A DNA stretch of 64,000 bases from Glaciecola amylolytica (lineage in GTDB: Bacteria > Bacteroidota > Bacteroidia > Flavobacteriales_D > Crocinitomicaceae): contig CP034120.1 of assembly GCA_003856375.1 (NCBI GenBank), forward strand, positions 1,798,001 through 1,862,000, read 5' to 3'. Shown here in pieces: positions 44,167 to 52,695 of the stretch; position 1 is the stretch's first letter; each line of letters starts with the position of its first letter. A program made the translations under genes and the position numbers. The notes beneath the pieces were generated by a model. The model was not told where the DNA came from, made no database searches, and worked only from the letters and a program-made list of their open reading frames with translations.

Positions 44167-45072
44167 TTAATAGGGCAAACCGTCATTGAGGAATGTCTGA
44201 AAATAAAACCTCGGTTTTCGCGCTTCTTTTCTGTAAAACACATTGTTTCCCGAATCATCTAAACGCGGATAATGTGGTGTGTTCCGTTTCATGCTCTTCG
44301 GGAAAAGCACCAGGTCGTGACTGAGTTTGTTTTGAAAAACGTGGCGAATTTGCTCGCTGTCCCAACCCAATCTCGCTCCGGCAGTCTGAACTCCTGCAAA
44401 ACGATGTTTCATTTCTCCGTAAAGAATTCCGTGGTTCAGCTTTCCGTAAGGCCGTGAGGTTAAATCTCTCATTCCGTTCGGAGCACCCGGAAGCGGTGTT
44501 CTGTCCCAATGTGTTTCGGCAGTTTCTCCTGTCCAGATTGTGAGCCCCAAACTTGCTTTGTACAAGCTGTCTCTGTAGGAAACAACGAGTGACCCGGTTC
44601 GGAAACGATCTTTCGCCTGTCCGGCAAACACATCGTTTTCAAGTAAAATGTCGATTCGTTTGATTCCCAGATTCCATGCTCCGGAACGCTGAGATGTTCC
44701 CATACGATCCAGGTACCAATAATGTGCATAACCAATCGAGTAGGAGGAAGAAGTTTGATGCAATACACCGTCCCAATCCATGTTTATCGGGTTGTTTGAT
44801 TTTCCGAACATCACAACGGCTCCCGTACTGATTCTCAGTTCTCCGAAAGTTTTTCTGTCTCCGAGATTTGTTAAGAAATAACGGGAAGTCAGACCGGCAT
44901 TGATTTGCAGGTATTGATTTCCGACATAGGAATCCAGTTTGAATCCGAATGCATTTTGATGCGAACCAAAAGCGATCAGAAGCGTTGCTTTTACTCCGAC
45001 ATGAGGAGTCCACCTGCTTTGAGCTGCAGCGGTATGGACACAAATAAGGAATAGAATAAGCAAGCGATTCAT
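44167..45072 (-). CDS. Exported protein resembling the polymorphic toxin type 23 (Ntox23) family
   Basis: 301 aa with a signal peptide (MNRLLILFLICVHTAAAQS). A beta-strand-rich body (GVKATLLIAFGSHQNAFGFKL, LQINAGLTSRYFLTNLG, SYSIGYAHYWYLD) is followed by a conserved-looking end: LLENDVFAGQAKDRFRTG, SRPYGKLNHGILYGEMKHR and LGWDSEQIRHVFQNKLSHDL. This pattern reminds me of Ntox23, but I cannot verify it; an outer-membrane barrel-like protein is the alternative. No immunity gene is evident next to it. Confidence 0.5.
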   Translation of the reverse strand: MNRLLILFLICVHTAAAQSRWTPHVGVKATLLIAFGSHQNAFGFKLDSYVGNQYLQINAGLTSRYFLTNLGDRKTFGELRISTGAVVMFGKSNNPINMDWDGVLHQTSSSYSIGYAHYWYLDRMGTSQRSGAWNLGIKRIDILLENDVFAGQAKDRFRTGSLVVSYRDSLYKASLGLTIWTGETAETHWDRTPLPGAPNGMRDLTSRPYGKLNHGILYGEMKHRFAGVQTAGARLGWDSEQIRHVFQNKLSHDLVLFPKSMKRNTPHYPRLDDSGNNVFYRKEARKPRFYFQTFLNDGLPY

Positions 45073-45187
45073 GGAGAACGAATTTACAATTTTCAGACCG
45101 AAATTGTTTGTCTTCCCGAAATACGTCCAATCAACCCGATTAACTGCCGTTTATTTGAAACAAGCATGCTTCGCATCGGATTTCGGC

Positions 45188-45195
45188 TATCTTTG
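45188..45195 (+). promoter_or_regulatory. -7 promoter element of the LytS-type kinase gene (leaderless configuration)
   Basis: TATCTTTG, then AAAT, then ATG at 45200. Confidence 0.65.
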
Positions 45196-45199
45196 AAAT

Positions 45200-46237
45200 A
45201 TGTTTAAAGCCAGAAGAACTTATTGGTTTGCTCAAGTTGGAGGTTGGGCCTTACTTTCTTTGCTGATATTCTCAGCATCAACCTTTTCCAACCAAAAGAT
45301 TGAGTTGAAAATGATCGTGATTTCAACAGCTTGTTTCTTTGTGTTTGGAATTGTACTGACTCATTTGATGCGTTTTTTCTTCATCAAAATGGGATGGCTG
45401 AACATGCGTTTAACGAACCTTATTCCGCGTGTAATCATCACTTCGATTGTTGTTGCGGCAATTATGTCTTTGTTAAATATCCTGGTTTCTCATTTGATTT
45501 CAAAGACTTCTCTGGAATTTTCTGTGGTAGAATTCTCTCTGGATGTGTGCGCAACGCTCATTTTCTTTGTTTTGTGGAACAGCGTTTATTTTACGTTTCA
45601 CTTTTTCCAACGCTCCAGAGAACAGGAAGTTAACAACCTGCAACTTACAGCCAGCCATAACGAAATTGAGTTGAAGAACCTGCGTTCTCAATTGAATCCG
45701 CACTTTTTGTTCAATTCACTGAATTCTATCCGTGCTCTGATTGATATTGAACCTTATCGCGCTCAGGAAAACATTACCAAACTTTCCAATTTGCTTCGGA
45801 AATCTTTGATTATCGGGAGTGAGCAATTGGTTCCGTTGGATGAAGAATTATCCATCGTTCAGGATTACCTGGATCTGGAAAAAGTGCGTTTTGAAGAACG
45901 CCTGGAAATCAAACAGGAATTTGATTCCAGCGTCATGAACTTCCTGATTCCACCGTTTATTCTTCAGACATTGGTTGAAAATTCCCTGAAACACGGCGTT
46001 TCCCAATTGATCGAAGGAGGAACCGTTTGGATTCGCGTAAAGAAAGTGGGGGATACGGTTATTCTGGAGGTTGAAAACACCGGGAACCTGCGTTCCAATA
46101 AAAAAGATTCCATCGGAATCGGTATTTCCAATACACTCAGAAGGCTTGAACTTCAGTATCGTGGAAAGGCCACTTTTAACTTAAAACAAAACACCCCGAA
46201 TACAGTAATAGCTATAATTGAAATTAAAGACATATGA
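45200..46237 (+). CDS. LytS/YehU-family sensor histidine kinase
   Basis: 345 aa. Four membrane helices (about 10-30, 38-60, 75-100, 112-135), then the His_kinase domain LRSQLNPHFLFNSLNSIRAL with phosphoacceptor H168, and a degenerate GHKL ATPase: PPFILQTLVENSLKHGVS (N box) and IGIGISNTLRRLEL (G box). No periplasmic sensor domain, so it probably senses membrane or intramembrane signals. Its stop overlaps the response-regulator start by 4 nt (ATGA). Predicted leaderless mRNA. Confidence 0.92.
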   Translation: MFKARRTYWFAQVGGWALLSLLIFSASTFSNQKIELKMIVISTACFFVFGIVLTHLMRFFFIKMGWLNMRLTNLIPRVIITSIVVAAIMSLLNILVSHLISKTSLEFSVVEFSLDVCATLIFFVLWNSVYFTFHFFQRSREQEVNNLQLTASHNEIELKNLRSQLNPHFLFNSLNSIRALIDIEPYRAQENITKLSNLLRKSLIIGSEQLVPLDEELSIVQDYLDLEKVRFEERLEIKQEFDSSVMNFLIPPFILQTLVENSLKHGVSQLIEGGTVWIRVKKVGDTVILEVENTGNLRSNKKDSIGIGISNTLRRLELQYRGKATFNLKQNTPNTVIAIIEIKDI

Positions 46238-47013
46238 GAACCATAATCATTGATGATGAAAGACTTGCACGTGAAGAGTTAAAGAAATTGTTGAAAGATT
46301 ATCACGAAATTGAAATCATTGACGAAGCAAAGAATCCGGAAGAAGGAATTGAGAAAATCAAAGCATTAAAGCCCGATTTGATTTTCCTGGATATTCAAAT
46401 GCCGGGAATGACCGGATTCGACATGTTGAAAAAACTGGACGAGATTCCGCAAGTAGTATTCGTTACTGCTTTCGATGATTTTGCCTTGAAAGCATTCGAA
46501 GTCAATGCGTTGGATTATGTTTTGAAGCCGGTTGACCCTGCAAGATTGGATGAAACGGTCAAAAAGTTGCTAAACAATTCGGAGGCAGACTTTCAGTCAA
46601 CGGCCAAAGCACCAAAAATTGATCGTTCTTCACGTCCATTAACGATTTCAGATTCGATTTTTATTAAGGATGGTGAAAAGTGTTTCTACGTTTCATTAGA
46701 CAAGGTGCGCATTTTCGAAAGCGACGGGAATTACGTAAAAGTATATTTTGAAAAAAGCAGACCATTGATTCTGAGATCGCTGAATAGTTTGGAAGAACGA
46801 TTGGAGCCGCAGCATTTTTTCAGAGCAAACCGCAAATACATTATCAATCTGAATTGGATTCACAAAGTTGAAAACTGGTTCAATGGAGGTTTGCAGGTGG
46901 AATTAAAGCCTGTGATCATTAAAACCGCAGCCGGAGAAGAGGTGAGGGAAGGTGAGAAGATCGAAATCTCCAGAAGACAGGCAATTAAGTTCAAGGAGTT
47001 ATTCTCGATATAA
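46234..47013 (+). CDS. LytTR-type response regulator
   Basis: 259 aa. The receiver domain has D7/D8, phosphoacceptor D53 (LIFLDIQMPGMTGFDML), T78 in VFVTAFDDFALKAF and K98 in DYVLKPVDP. From about residue 150 comes a LytTR DNA-binding domain (VRIFESDGNYVKVYFEKSRPLILRSLNSLEERL and FFRANRKYIINLNWI). It is the partner of the kinase encoded just upstream; targets are unknown. A terminator-like inverted repeat follows at 47017. Confidence 0.94.
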   Translation: MRTIIIDDERLAREELKKLLKDYHEIEIIDEAKNPEEGIEKIKALKPDLIFLDIQMPGMTGFDMLKKLDEIPQVVFVTAFDDFALKAFEVNALDYVLKPVDPARLDETVKKLLNNSEADFQSTAKAPKIDRSSRPLTISDSIFIKDGEKCFYVSLDKVRIFESDGNYVKVYFEKSRPLILRSLNSLEERLEPQHFFRANRKYIINLNWIHKVENWFNGGLQVELKPVIIKTAAGEEVREGEKIEISRRQAIKFKELFSI

Positions 47014-47016
47014 GTC

Positions 47017-47066
47017 AAAAGTGAGAAGTGAAAAGGTAAAAGTACTTTTTCACTTTTTCACTTTTA
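47017..47066. terminator. Bidirectional terminator between the response-regulator and CvfB-like genes
   Basis: AAAAGTGAGAAGTGAAAAG is followed a few bases later by a CTTTTTCACTTTTTCACTTTT-like reverse complement with two mismatches. Flanks are A- and T-rich. Confidence 0.65.
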
Positions 47067-47077
47067 CCCTATATCCT

Positions 47078-47911
47078 TTAATTTTCAATTAAAGTGATTC
47101 CATTATCGTGGAGACTGATCAAACGTTGCTTGTACAGATTTCCGATCACTTGTTTGAATACTTTCTTGGACCAACCAGTTCTGTATTGAATTTCTTCCGG
47201 ATCTGATTTATCCGTTAAATCAAGGAATCCGTCATTATCATGCAGCATGGCAAGTAATTTTCTGGCATGCGTATCAATTTTGTCGTAACCCGGTCTTTCA
47301 AGAACGATATCTAATTTCCCGTCATGTCTGACCGTTTTCACATATCCTTTCAGGTTTTCACCCATACGAACTCTGCGGTGTAACTCATTTTTGAAAACCA
47401 GGCCCTGAAACTTATTGTTTACAAGCACTTTCATTCCCAACTCGGTGAATTCCCAAACCATCAGATCCACTTCGTCGTCGGCCTGAATTTCGTCGTTCAC
47501 AGGTTCAATATACATTCCAATACGCGAAGTCCCAACCAAACGCTGAGTTGCTTCATCAATGTACATGTAAATGAAGTAGTGTTTTCCTTCTTCCAAAGGT
47601 TTCGGCTGCTCACGAAACGGAATCAGAAGATGTTTCTCCACGCCCCATTCGGCAAAAGCACCGTATTGGTTCACTTCAACTATTTTCAGGAAAGCAAACT
47701 GATTGACAAGGATTTTTGGAGTAAGCGTTGTTGCAATAATTCTTCCTTCGGAATCTTTATACAGAAACACCGTTACTAAATCGTCTATCTGAAAAGACGG
47801 ATCAACATACTTCGTAGGCAACAATACATCGTTCCCTTCTTCATCTTCCAAATAAGCCCCCGGACTTGTAAACCGGTCGAGGCGCAATTCATTATAAACT
47901 CCTAATTCCAC
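47078..47911 (-). CDS. CvfB-like S1-domain RNA-binding protein
   Basis: 277 aa, starting at GTG (47909-47911). Several S1-like OB domains: GAYLEDEEGNDVLLPTKYV, FAFLKIVEVNQYGAFAEWGVEKHLLIPF, and VDLMVWEFTELGMKVLVNNKFQGLVFKNEL, ending in a winged-helix-like segment (YRTGWSKKVFKQVIGNLYKQRLI). Members in Firmicutes (CvfB/YitL) bind RNA and regulate virulence and cold responses. A TACCTTTG -7 element (47916-47923) lies 4 nt upstream of GTG, so the transcript is probably leaderless. Confidence 0.87.
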   Translation of the reverse strand: MELGVYNELRLDRFTSPGAYLEDEEGNDVLLPTKYVDPSFQIDDLVTVFLYKDSEGRIIATTLTPKILVNQFAFLKIVEVNQYGAFAEWGVEKHLLIPFREQPKPLEEGKHYFIYMYIDEATQRLVGTSRIGMYIEPVNDEIQADDEVDLMVWEFTELGMKVLVNNKFQGLVFKNELHRRVRMGENLKGYVKTVRHDGKLDIVLERPGYDKIDTHARKLLAMLHDNDGFLDLTDKSDPEEIQYRTGWSKKVFKQVIGNLYKQRLISLHDNGITLIEN

Positions 47912-47915
47912 GGAA

Positions 47916-47923
47916 CAAAGGTA
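47916..47923 (-). promoter_or_regulatory. -7 promoter element of the CvfB-like gene (leaderless, GTG start)
   Basis: TACCTTTG on the minus strand, then TTCC, then GTG. The position of the promoter supports the GTG as start. Confidence 0.65.
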
Positions 47924-48043
47924 GGATTAAATTGACAATTGAAAATGTAAAAGACAAATAAGATCGGCAGGATGCTTCTAAATTCGATTAATTGAAGTTT
48001 TACATGAAATTTATTTGCATTTTTAAGACTTAAAATAGGAAAT

Positions 48044-48541
48044 ATGAAAAAGAATCTACTGCCATTATTTACGACGCTATTTGTCGCGTATTCCTGTCAA
48101 AACAGCGAGCCAACAAGCCCTGCAGAAGAAAAAACCGAAAGTCAACTTGAAAAAGCCGACTGGTTATTGGGACGATGGGAAAATAACTCCGAACAAAGTA
48201 AAATGTCAGAAACCTGGACAAAAGACGGCGACGATGCTTATACAGCAGAAACCTATGTCATCGTTGGTGCGGATACGGTTTTCAAAGAGCATTCCCGTCT
48301 GGAGAAAAAAGGTGAAACACTTCAGTGTGTGATTTCCATTCCCGGAGAGAACAACGATAAGCCGGTTATTTTTAAGATGACCAATCAAACGGAGAATACG
48401 ATTCTGTTCGAAAATCCGAAACATGATTTCCCGACTGCGATTCGTTATGAGCAAAAAGGCGATTCAGTGATTGCTGAAATTTCAGGAATACAAGAAGGCA
48501 AGCCTGCTAAAGAACGCTTTGCAATGGCACGAGTGAAATAA
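48044..48541 (+). CDS. DUF6265-type lipoprotein
   Basis: 165 aa. Lipoprotein signal MKKNLLPLFTTLFVAYSC with lipobox cysteine C18. The mature domain (WLLGRWENNSEQSKMSETWTKDGDDAY, HSRLEKKGETLQCVISIPGE, FENPKHDFPTAIRYEQKGDS) matches the lipocalin-like DUF6265 pattern seen in Bacteroidota. Function unknown. Confidence 0.78.
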   Translation: MKKNLLPLFTTLFVAYSCQNSEPTSPAEEKTESQLEKADWLLGRWENNSEQSKMSETWTKDGDDAYTAETYVIVGADTVFKEHSRLEKKGETLQCVISIPGENNDKPVIFKMTNQTENTILFENPKHDFPTAIRYEQKGDSVIAEISGIQEGKPAKERFAMARVK

Positions 48542-48591
48542 CAGGAATCGGTAGCGAATCCCGTTAAATTCAGTATGTTTAATAAATCTGT

Positions 48592-49398
48592 TTAGAAATA
48601 CAGATTACCCGATTGTTTAGCCGCAATAATCATACATGGCAGCTTCAAATCGTTGGTAATTAAGGATTGAGCAAAGTTATCGAATTGAGGAAGCAAACTT
48701 TCCGAATGGTAAGCAATTGCGATCAGGTCGATGTTTTTCTCTTTCACGTATCCGATCACTTTTTTGGAGTACGATCCGCTTGAAGGAAGTAGGTTTACCT
48801 CACATTTTGCTCCTTTTTCATCGTATTTATTCCGAATAAGCAACACGCGGTTTTTTGTTTGCTGGGAAAGTCCTTCATCGGTATGTCTTTCCCCGATTAC
48901 GTGAACCGTTGCATCAAAAATACGCGCCAAATCTCCGGCTGAACTAACGATCTGCAAACTTTCTTTTGTAAGGTCGATCGGAACGACGATGTTTTTGATT
49001 TCCTGATGCTTCGTTTCTTTCTGAACAATGATAAAAGGAACATCGCAGCTGGTAATGACCTTCATGGCAAAGCTGCCGGTCAGTTTCTGAAATCCTTTTG
49101 CTCCGTGAGTTCCCATCAGAATTAACTGAGCGTGTTCACGAGTGGCAATTTTATTGATGTCCGTGAAAATATCTCCCACAGTTACCAACACAAACATTTC
49201 AACGCTTTCAGGAATAGATTTTGATTTTATGATATCCCAAAGTCGGGCTTCAATAGTGGCGATTTTTGCTTGATTATCTACTAAATGCAGTAACATAATG
49301 TCTGTCCTGACATGTCGGCCTAAGAAAAGCGCATAGTCCAATGCAGTGTTTCCCACTTCCGTTAAATCATGCGGGACAATGTACAAATTTCGACTCAT
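48592..49398 (-). CDS. Universal stress protein with tandem UspA domains
   Basis: 268 aa, two Usp domains (about 1-140 and 145-265). The first has VPHDLTEVGNTALDYAL and ILMGTHGAKGFQKLTGSFAMKVI; the second has VVPIDLTKESLQIVSSAGDLARIF. The first keeps the G-x2-G-x9-G-(S/T)-type ATP loop, the second does not. Such proteins respond to nutrient and oxidative stress. Monocistronic between the DUF6265 and phosphoesterase genes. Confidence 0.9.
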   Translation of the reverse strand: MSRNLYIVPHDLTEVGNTALDYALFLGRHVRTDIMLLHLVDNQAKIATIEARLWDIIKSKSIPESVEMFVLVTVGDIFTDINKIATREHAQLILMGTHGAKGFQKLTGSFAMKVITSCDVPFIIVQKETKHQEIKNIVVPIDLTKESLQIVSSAGDLARIFDATVHVIGERHTDEGLSQQTKNRVLLIRNKYDEKGAKCEVNLLPSSGSYSKKVIGYVKEKNIDLIAIAYHSESLLPQFDNFAQSLITNDLKLPCMIIAAKQSGNLYF

Positions 49399-49566
49399 AG
49401 CAATTTATTTTTCACCAAAATAGGAAAAAAGTAGCTAGTACAGTTGCTTTAATTTTTAACATATCAGTGTTGATTGATTATTTCGCCTATTTTAACGAAG
49501 ATTGGCTTCCCGTTATTTTTCTAAATCCTTATAGTCTATACTTTTACAAGTCGATAAATTAACGCT

Positions 49567-50709
49567 ATGTTCGGACTTATTCTCTTACTGATTCTTCTTG
49601 CCCAGGCAACACTTTCATACACACTCTTTGAATACCAGAACCCATTTTTAATTGTACTTGGAATTCTTCAGATCGTTCTGTTTTTCGGAAGTATGATCAT
49701 TATGATGCGGCTTTTCCGCAATAGAAGAACTTCGGATTACCGGAAAGGATTCAACGCTTTTGGTGTCATGATTGCGACCGGAGTTCCTGCTCTCGGATTT
49801 TTTCTCTTCGGAATTGTTTATTTGCTGACAAACCTTGTTTTCTTCAAGTATATGGGCTACGGAATTGCAGTAGCGATGTTTATTGCCATTCTTTCAGGAA
49901 TTATTTGGGGAAGATGGAATTGGAAAACGCACACGATTGAGCTTCCTTTTGATAATCTTCCGGAAGAATCCGACGGATTGAAAATTGTTCAGATCAGTGA
50001 TATTCATGTGGGAAGCTTTTTCAATAAATACGACAAAGTAGAAAAGGCCATTCAGCAAATCAATCGTCTGGAGGCAGACTTCGTTTTCTTTACCGGAGAT
50101 TTGGTGAATAATATTGCTGAAGAAATGTTCGGGTGGGAACCTGTTTTCTCAAAAATTCAGGCCAAAATCGGTAAATACAGTATTCTGGGAAACCACGATT
50201 ACGGAGATTATGTTCCGTGGGAAAAGGAGGAAACCAAGAATTCAAATTTGTCAAAACTCATTTCCATTCACAAAGAAATTGGCTTTACACCTTTATTGAA
50301 CGAAGCTATTGAGCTAAAACCGGGATTCTGGCTTTTAGGAGTGGAGAATTGGGGGAAAGCTCCCTTCAGACAAAGCGGTGAATTGGAAAAGACCCTGGAA
50401 AAAGTACCTGTAGACTCATTCAAATTATTGCTTTCACATGATCCAAGCCATTTTGACGAACAAGTGACAGGAAATACGGATATTGATTTAACACTTTCCG
50501 GTCATACACACGGAATGCAGTTTGGAATCGAACGTTTCGGGATTAAATGGAGTCCGGTTTCTTTGCGCTATAAAAAATGGGCAGGATTGTATCATGTCGG
50601 AAAGCAGTTCCTATATGTGAACCGCGGATTCGGCTATCTTGGATTTCCCGGCAGAGTGGGGATTTATCCTGAAATCACGGAGATTGTATTGAGAAGTACC
50701 AAAAAATAA
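49567..50709 (+). CDS. Membrane-anchored metallophosphoesterase
   Basis: 380 aa. Four N-terminal hydrophobic helices (about 2-20, 26-48, 62-83, 90-117) then a calcineurin-like phosphoesterase: QISDIHVGSF (D-x-H), FTGDLVNN, ILGNHDYG, LLSHDPSH and LSGHTHGMQF, all metal ligands present. It resembles the YkuE/YaeI type, which acts on membrane lipids. The substrate is not shown. A near-consensus -7 (TACTTTTA) is about 25 nt upstream. Confidence 0.88.
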   Translation: MFGLILLLILLAQATLSYTLFEYQNPFLIVLGILQIVLFFGSMIIMMRLFRNRRTSDYRKGFNAFGVMIATGVPALGFFLFGIVYLLTNLVFFKYMGYGIAVAMFIAILSGIIWGRWNWKTHTIELPFDNLPEESDGLKIVQISDIHVGSFFNKYDKVEKAIQQINRLEADFVFFTGDLVNNIAEEMFGWEPVFSKIQAKIGKYSILGNHDYGDYVPWEKEETKNSNLSKLISIHKEIGFTPLLNEAIELKPGFWLLGVENWGKAPFRQSGELEKTLEKVPVDSFKLLLSHDPSHFDEQVTGNTDIDLTLSGHTHGMQFGIERFGIKWSPVSLRYKKWAGLYHVGKQFLYVNRGFGYLGFPGRVGIYPEITEIVLRSTKK

Positions 50710-50712
50710 AGA

Positions 50713-50746
50713 GGGGCGGAAGATTTTCCGCCCCGACGTTTTTTTA
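50713..50746 (+). terminator. Terminator after the phosphoesterase gene (GGGGCGG type)
   Basis: GGGGCGGAA (50713-50721) pairs with TTCCGCCCC (50726-50734) around GATT, followed by GACG and a T-run. Same GGGGCG-type stem family as at 31133 and 39820. It also reaches the end of the SprB-repeat gene. Confidence 0.85.
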
Positions 50747-52621
50747 TTGGATAACGATAATCCTTCCTGATTCGGAAGTACCGTTCTCATTCACAATTTG
50801 ATAAGAATACGTTCCGTTTGCCCAGTTTTTCACCGGAATCGAGATTAGTTGTGTTTCACCGGAAATGAAATCCTGATAAACTACTTTTCCAAAAAGATCC
50901 GTAATCCGGATTTCTTTTGAAAGACCATTCAGGTTGTCTGAAAAAGCAATCTGAAACGCATCAGATGCAGGATTAGGAAATACAGCAACAGAAGAAGAAT
51001 TGCTTTCATTGATTCCTGCCGTAGAAGAAATCACAAAACAACTGTCAATCATACAGTCATTCACATCCGAAACTTCCACACAATACGTTCCCGGAGTTCC
51101 CAGAATCTGGTTCAAAGTCGAATTGTTTCCCCATAGAAATGAATATGGAGCAGTTCCGCCATTGACCATCACAGCAACATTCCCGTTGCATGTTGCGCAA
51201 GTTGCATGCGTGATTACAGCCGAAAGATTTACAGAAGTTGGTTGCGTAATCGTGTATCCGTTCGTGTAAATGCAGTTATTCGCATCTGTAATTGTCAGAT
51301 TGTAATTTCCAGCTTCAAGACTATCTGCGGTCAATCCTGTCTGATTGATCCCGTTTCCTGTCCAGGAAATTGCGTAAGGTGCAGTTCCGCCGTTTACCAC
51401 AACACTTATTTCTCCGTCGTTTCCTGAATGACAAGATACCGCTTCAATAGTTTGAACCACGTTGAAAGCAGGAATAGCATGGATCTGGAATGAAGAATCA
51501 TTCGAGCAGCCGGCGAAATCAGTTACCGTTACGGAATAAGTTCCCGCAGCCAACGAATTCAAATCAGCACTTGTTTCTCCGTTCGACCAATCGTATTGAA
51601 GCGTTCCTGAACCGCCGATAACTGTCAGGTCAATTTCTCCTGTGCTATCCGGACAAGCCGGTTGAAGGACCGAAGCTGTGAGTTCAATTCCCGCATGGAC
51701 AAGCAGATTGGTTGTGTCCAAACCGTTGATTGCAGGATTACTCGACTGTATGCGCAAACGATAAGAAGCATTTACTATTCCGGCCGGAACGAAGGCATGA
51801 ATGGTTCCAGTATTTGACTGGCTGGAAACTGAACCGATGGTTAAGGGAGTTGAAAAAGATCCGGAAACATCAGATAATTGAAGAGAGTAAGTGTTTCCTG
51901 CATTAAATGTTCCGATTGAGCTAAACGTTACTTGTACGCTGTCTCCAGTCAGGGAAGAAACACACAATCCGTTATTGCTTTGTAAGGATGCGGCCGAGAT
52001 GGATTGAGGAACTGCAGCCATTGATTTTCCGTAAATCTGTGTATTGTTCATGATTTTCATTTTCCCCAATGAACTGCTTGCGTGCCATGCCACCAAACGG
52101 AAAACAACACTGTCGGAAGCGGAAACAAGAATGGAGCTTGCGGGAACAATTAAAAGAGACGTTGTGGGATTGGTTGTCGGATTCAAAATGGTATGAATCG
52201 TTGACGTTACCGGCACAAAATTATATCCTGTAGCAGGCGATTTATATTGAAGGATGCAGGAATCAGGACCAGTGCTTGATCTGCCCAGGATTAACAAAAG
52301 ACTGTCGACTTGAAAGGAAGTCGTGCTGTTTGCAGCAGCCGAGAACGTAAAATAACGATTAGCTGCAATGGCATCGGTAGAAGAGACGTTTTGCCACTGG
52401 CCGGAATTGATTCCGTCTGTGGCTGTTGAGAACTGATTTCCGGATCCTCGGGAAGGTTGTGCGAAGGTAACTCCTGATCCGGCAGGAATTGTCGCAAAAT
52501 AATTGTTCGGAGTAGTCAGCCATCCGGAATAGCTGTTTGGAGTGAAAGGTGTTTGCGCTTTTGTTTCATGGATTCCGCCAAAAACAAGAGAGCACACTAA
52601 AATGAATAATTGTTTTTTCAT
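50744..52621 (-). CDS. T9SS-secreted protein with SprB-type repeats
   Basis: 625 aa with a signal peptide (QLFILVCSLVFGGIHETKAQ). After about 300 residues of beta-rich sequence come three SprB-like repeats: GGSGTLQYDWSNGETSADLN ending in AGTYSVTVTDFAGC, GGTAPYAISW ending in AGNYNLTITDANNC, and GGTAPYSFLW ending in GTYCVEVSDVNDC. The last 80 residues (VAVFPNPASDAFQIAFSDNL ... GTYSYQIVNENGTSESGRIIVI) are a type A sorting domain. It is probably a surface adhesin or structural protein. Separate transcript from the next T9SS cargo gene. Confidence 0.92.
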   Translation of the reverse strand: MKKQLFILVCSLVFGGIHETKAQTPFTPNSYSGWLTTPNNYFATIPAGSGVTFAQPSRGSGNQFSTATDGINSGQWQNVSSTDAIAANRYFTFSAAANSTTSFQVDSLLLILGRSSTGPDSCILQYKSPATGYNFVPVTSTIHTILNPTTNPTTSLLIVPASSILVSASDSVVFRLVAWHASSSLGKMKIMNNTQIYGKSMAAVPQSISAASLQSNNGLCVSSLTGDSVQVTFSSIGTFNAGNTYSLQLSDVSGSFSTPLTIGSVSSQSNTGTIHAFVPAGIVNASYRLRIQSSNPAINGLDTTNLLVHAGIELTASVLQPACPDSTGEIDLTVIGGSGTLQYDWSNGETSADLNSLAAGTYSVTVTDFAGCSNDSSFQIHAIPAFNVVQTIEAVSCHSGNDGEISVVVNGGTAPYAISWTGNGINQTGLTADSLEAGNYNLTITDANNCIYTNGYTITQPTSVNLSAVITHATCATCNGNVAVMVNGGTAPYSFLWGNNSTLNQILGTPGTYCVEVSDVNDCMIDSCFVISSTAGINESNSSSVAVFPNPASDAFQIAFSDNLNGLSKEIRITDLFGKVVYQDFISGETQLISIPVKNWANGTYSYQIVNENGTSESGRIIVIQ

Positions 52622-52645
52622 GTTTGACTTTAATATAAACGTTTA

Positions 52646-52676
52646 AAAGAGCCCCCATTACTGAGGGCTCTTTCTT
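52646..52676 (-). terminator. Terminator of the lamin-tail-domain gene
   Basis: AAAGAGCCC (52646-52654) pairs with GGGCTCTTT (52665-52673). Lies just beyond the stop of the LTD gene and upstream of the SprB-type gene, so the two large T9SS genes have separate transcripts. Confidence 0.82.
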
Positions 52677-52695
52677 ATTCTAATTATTGATAATC

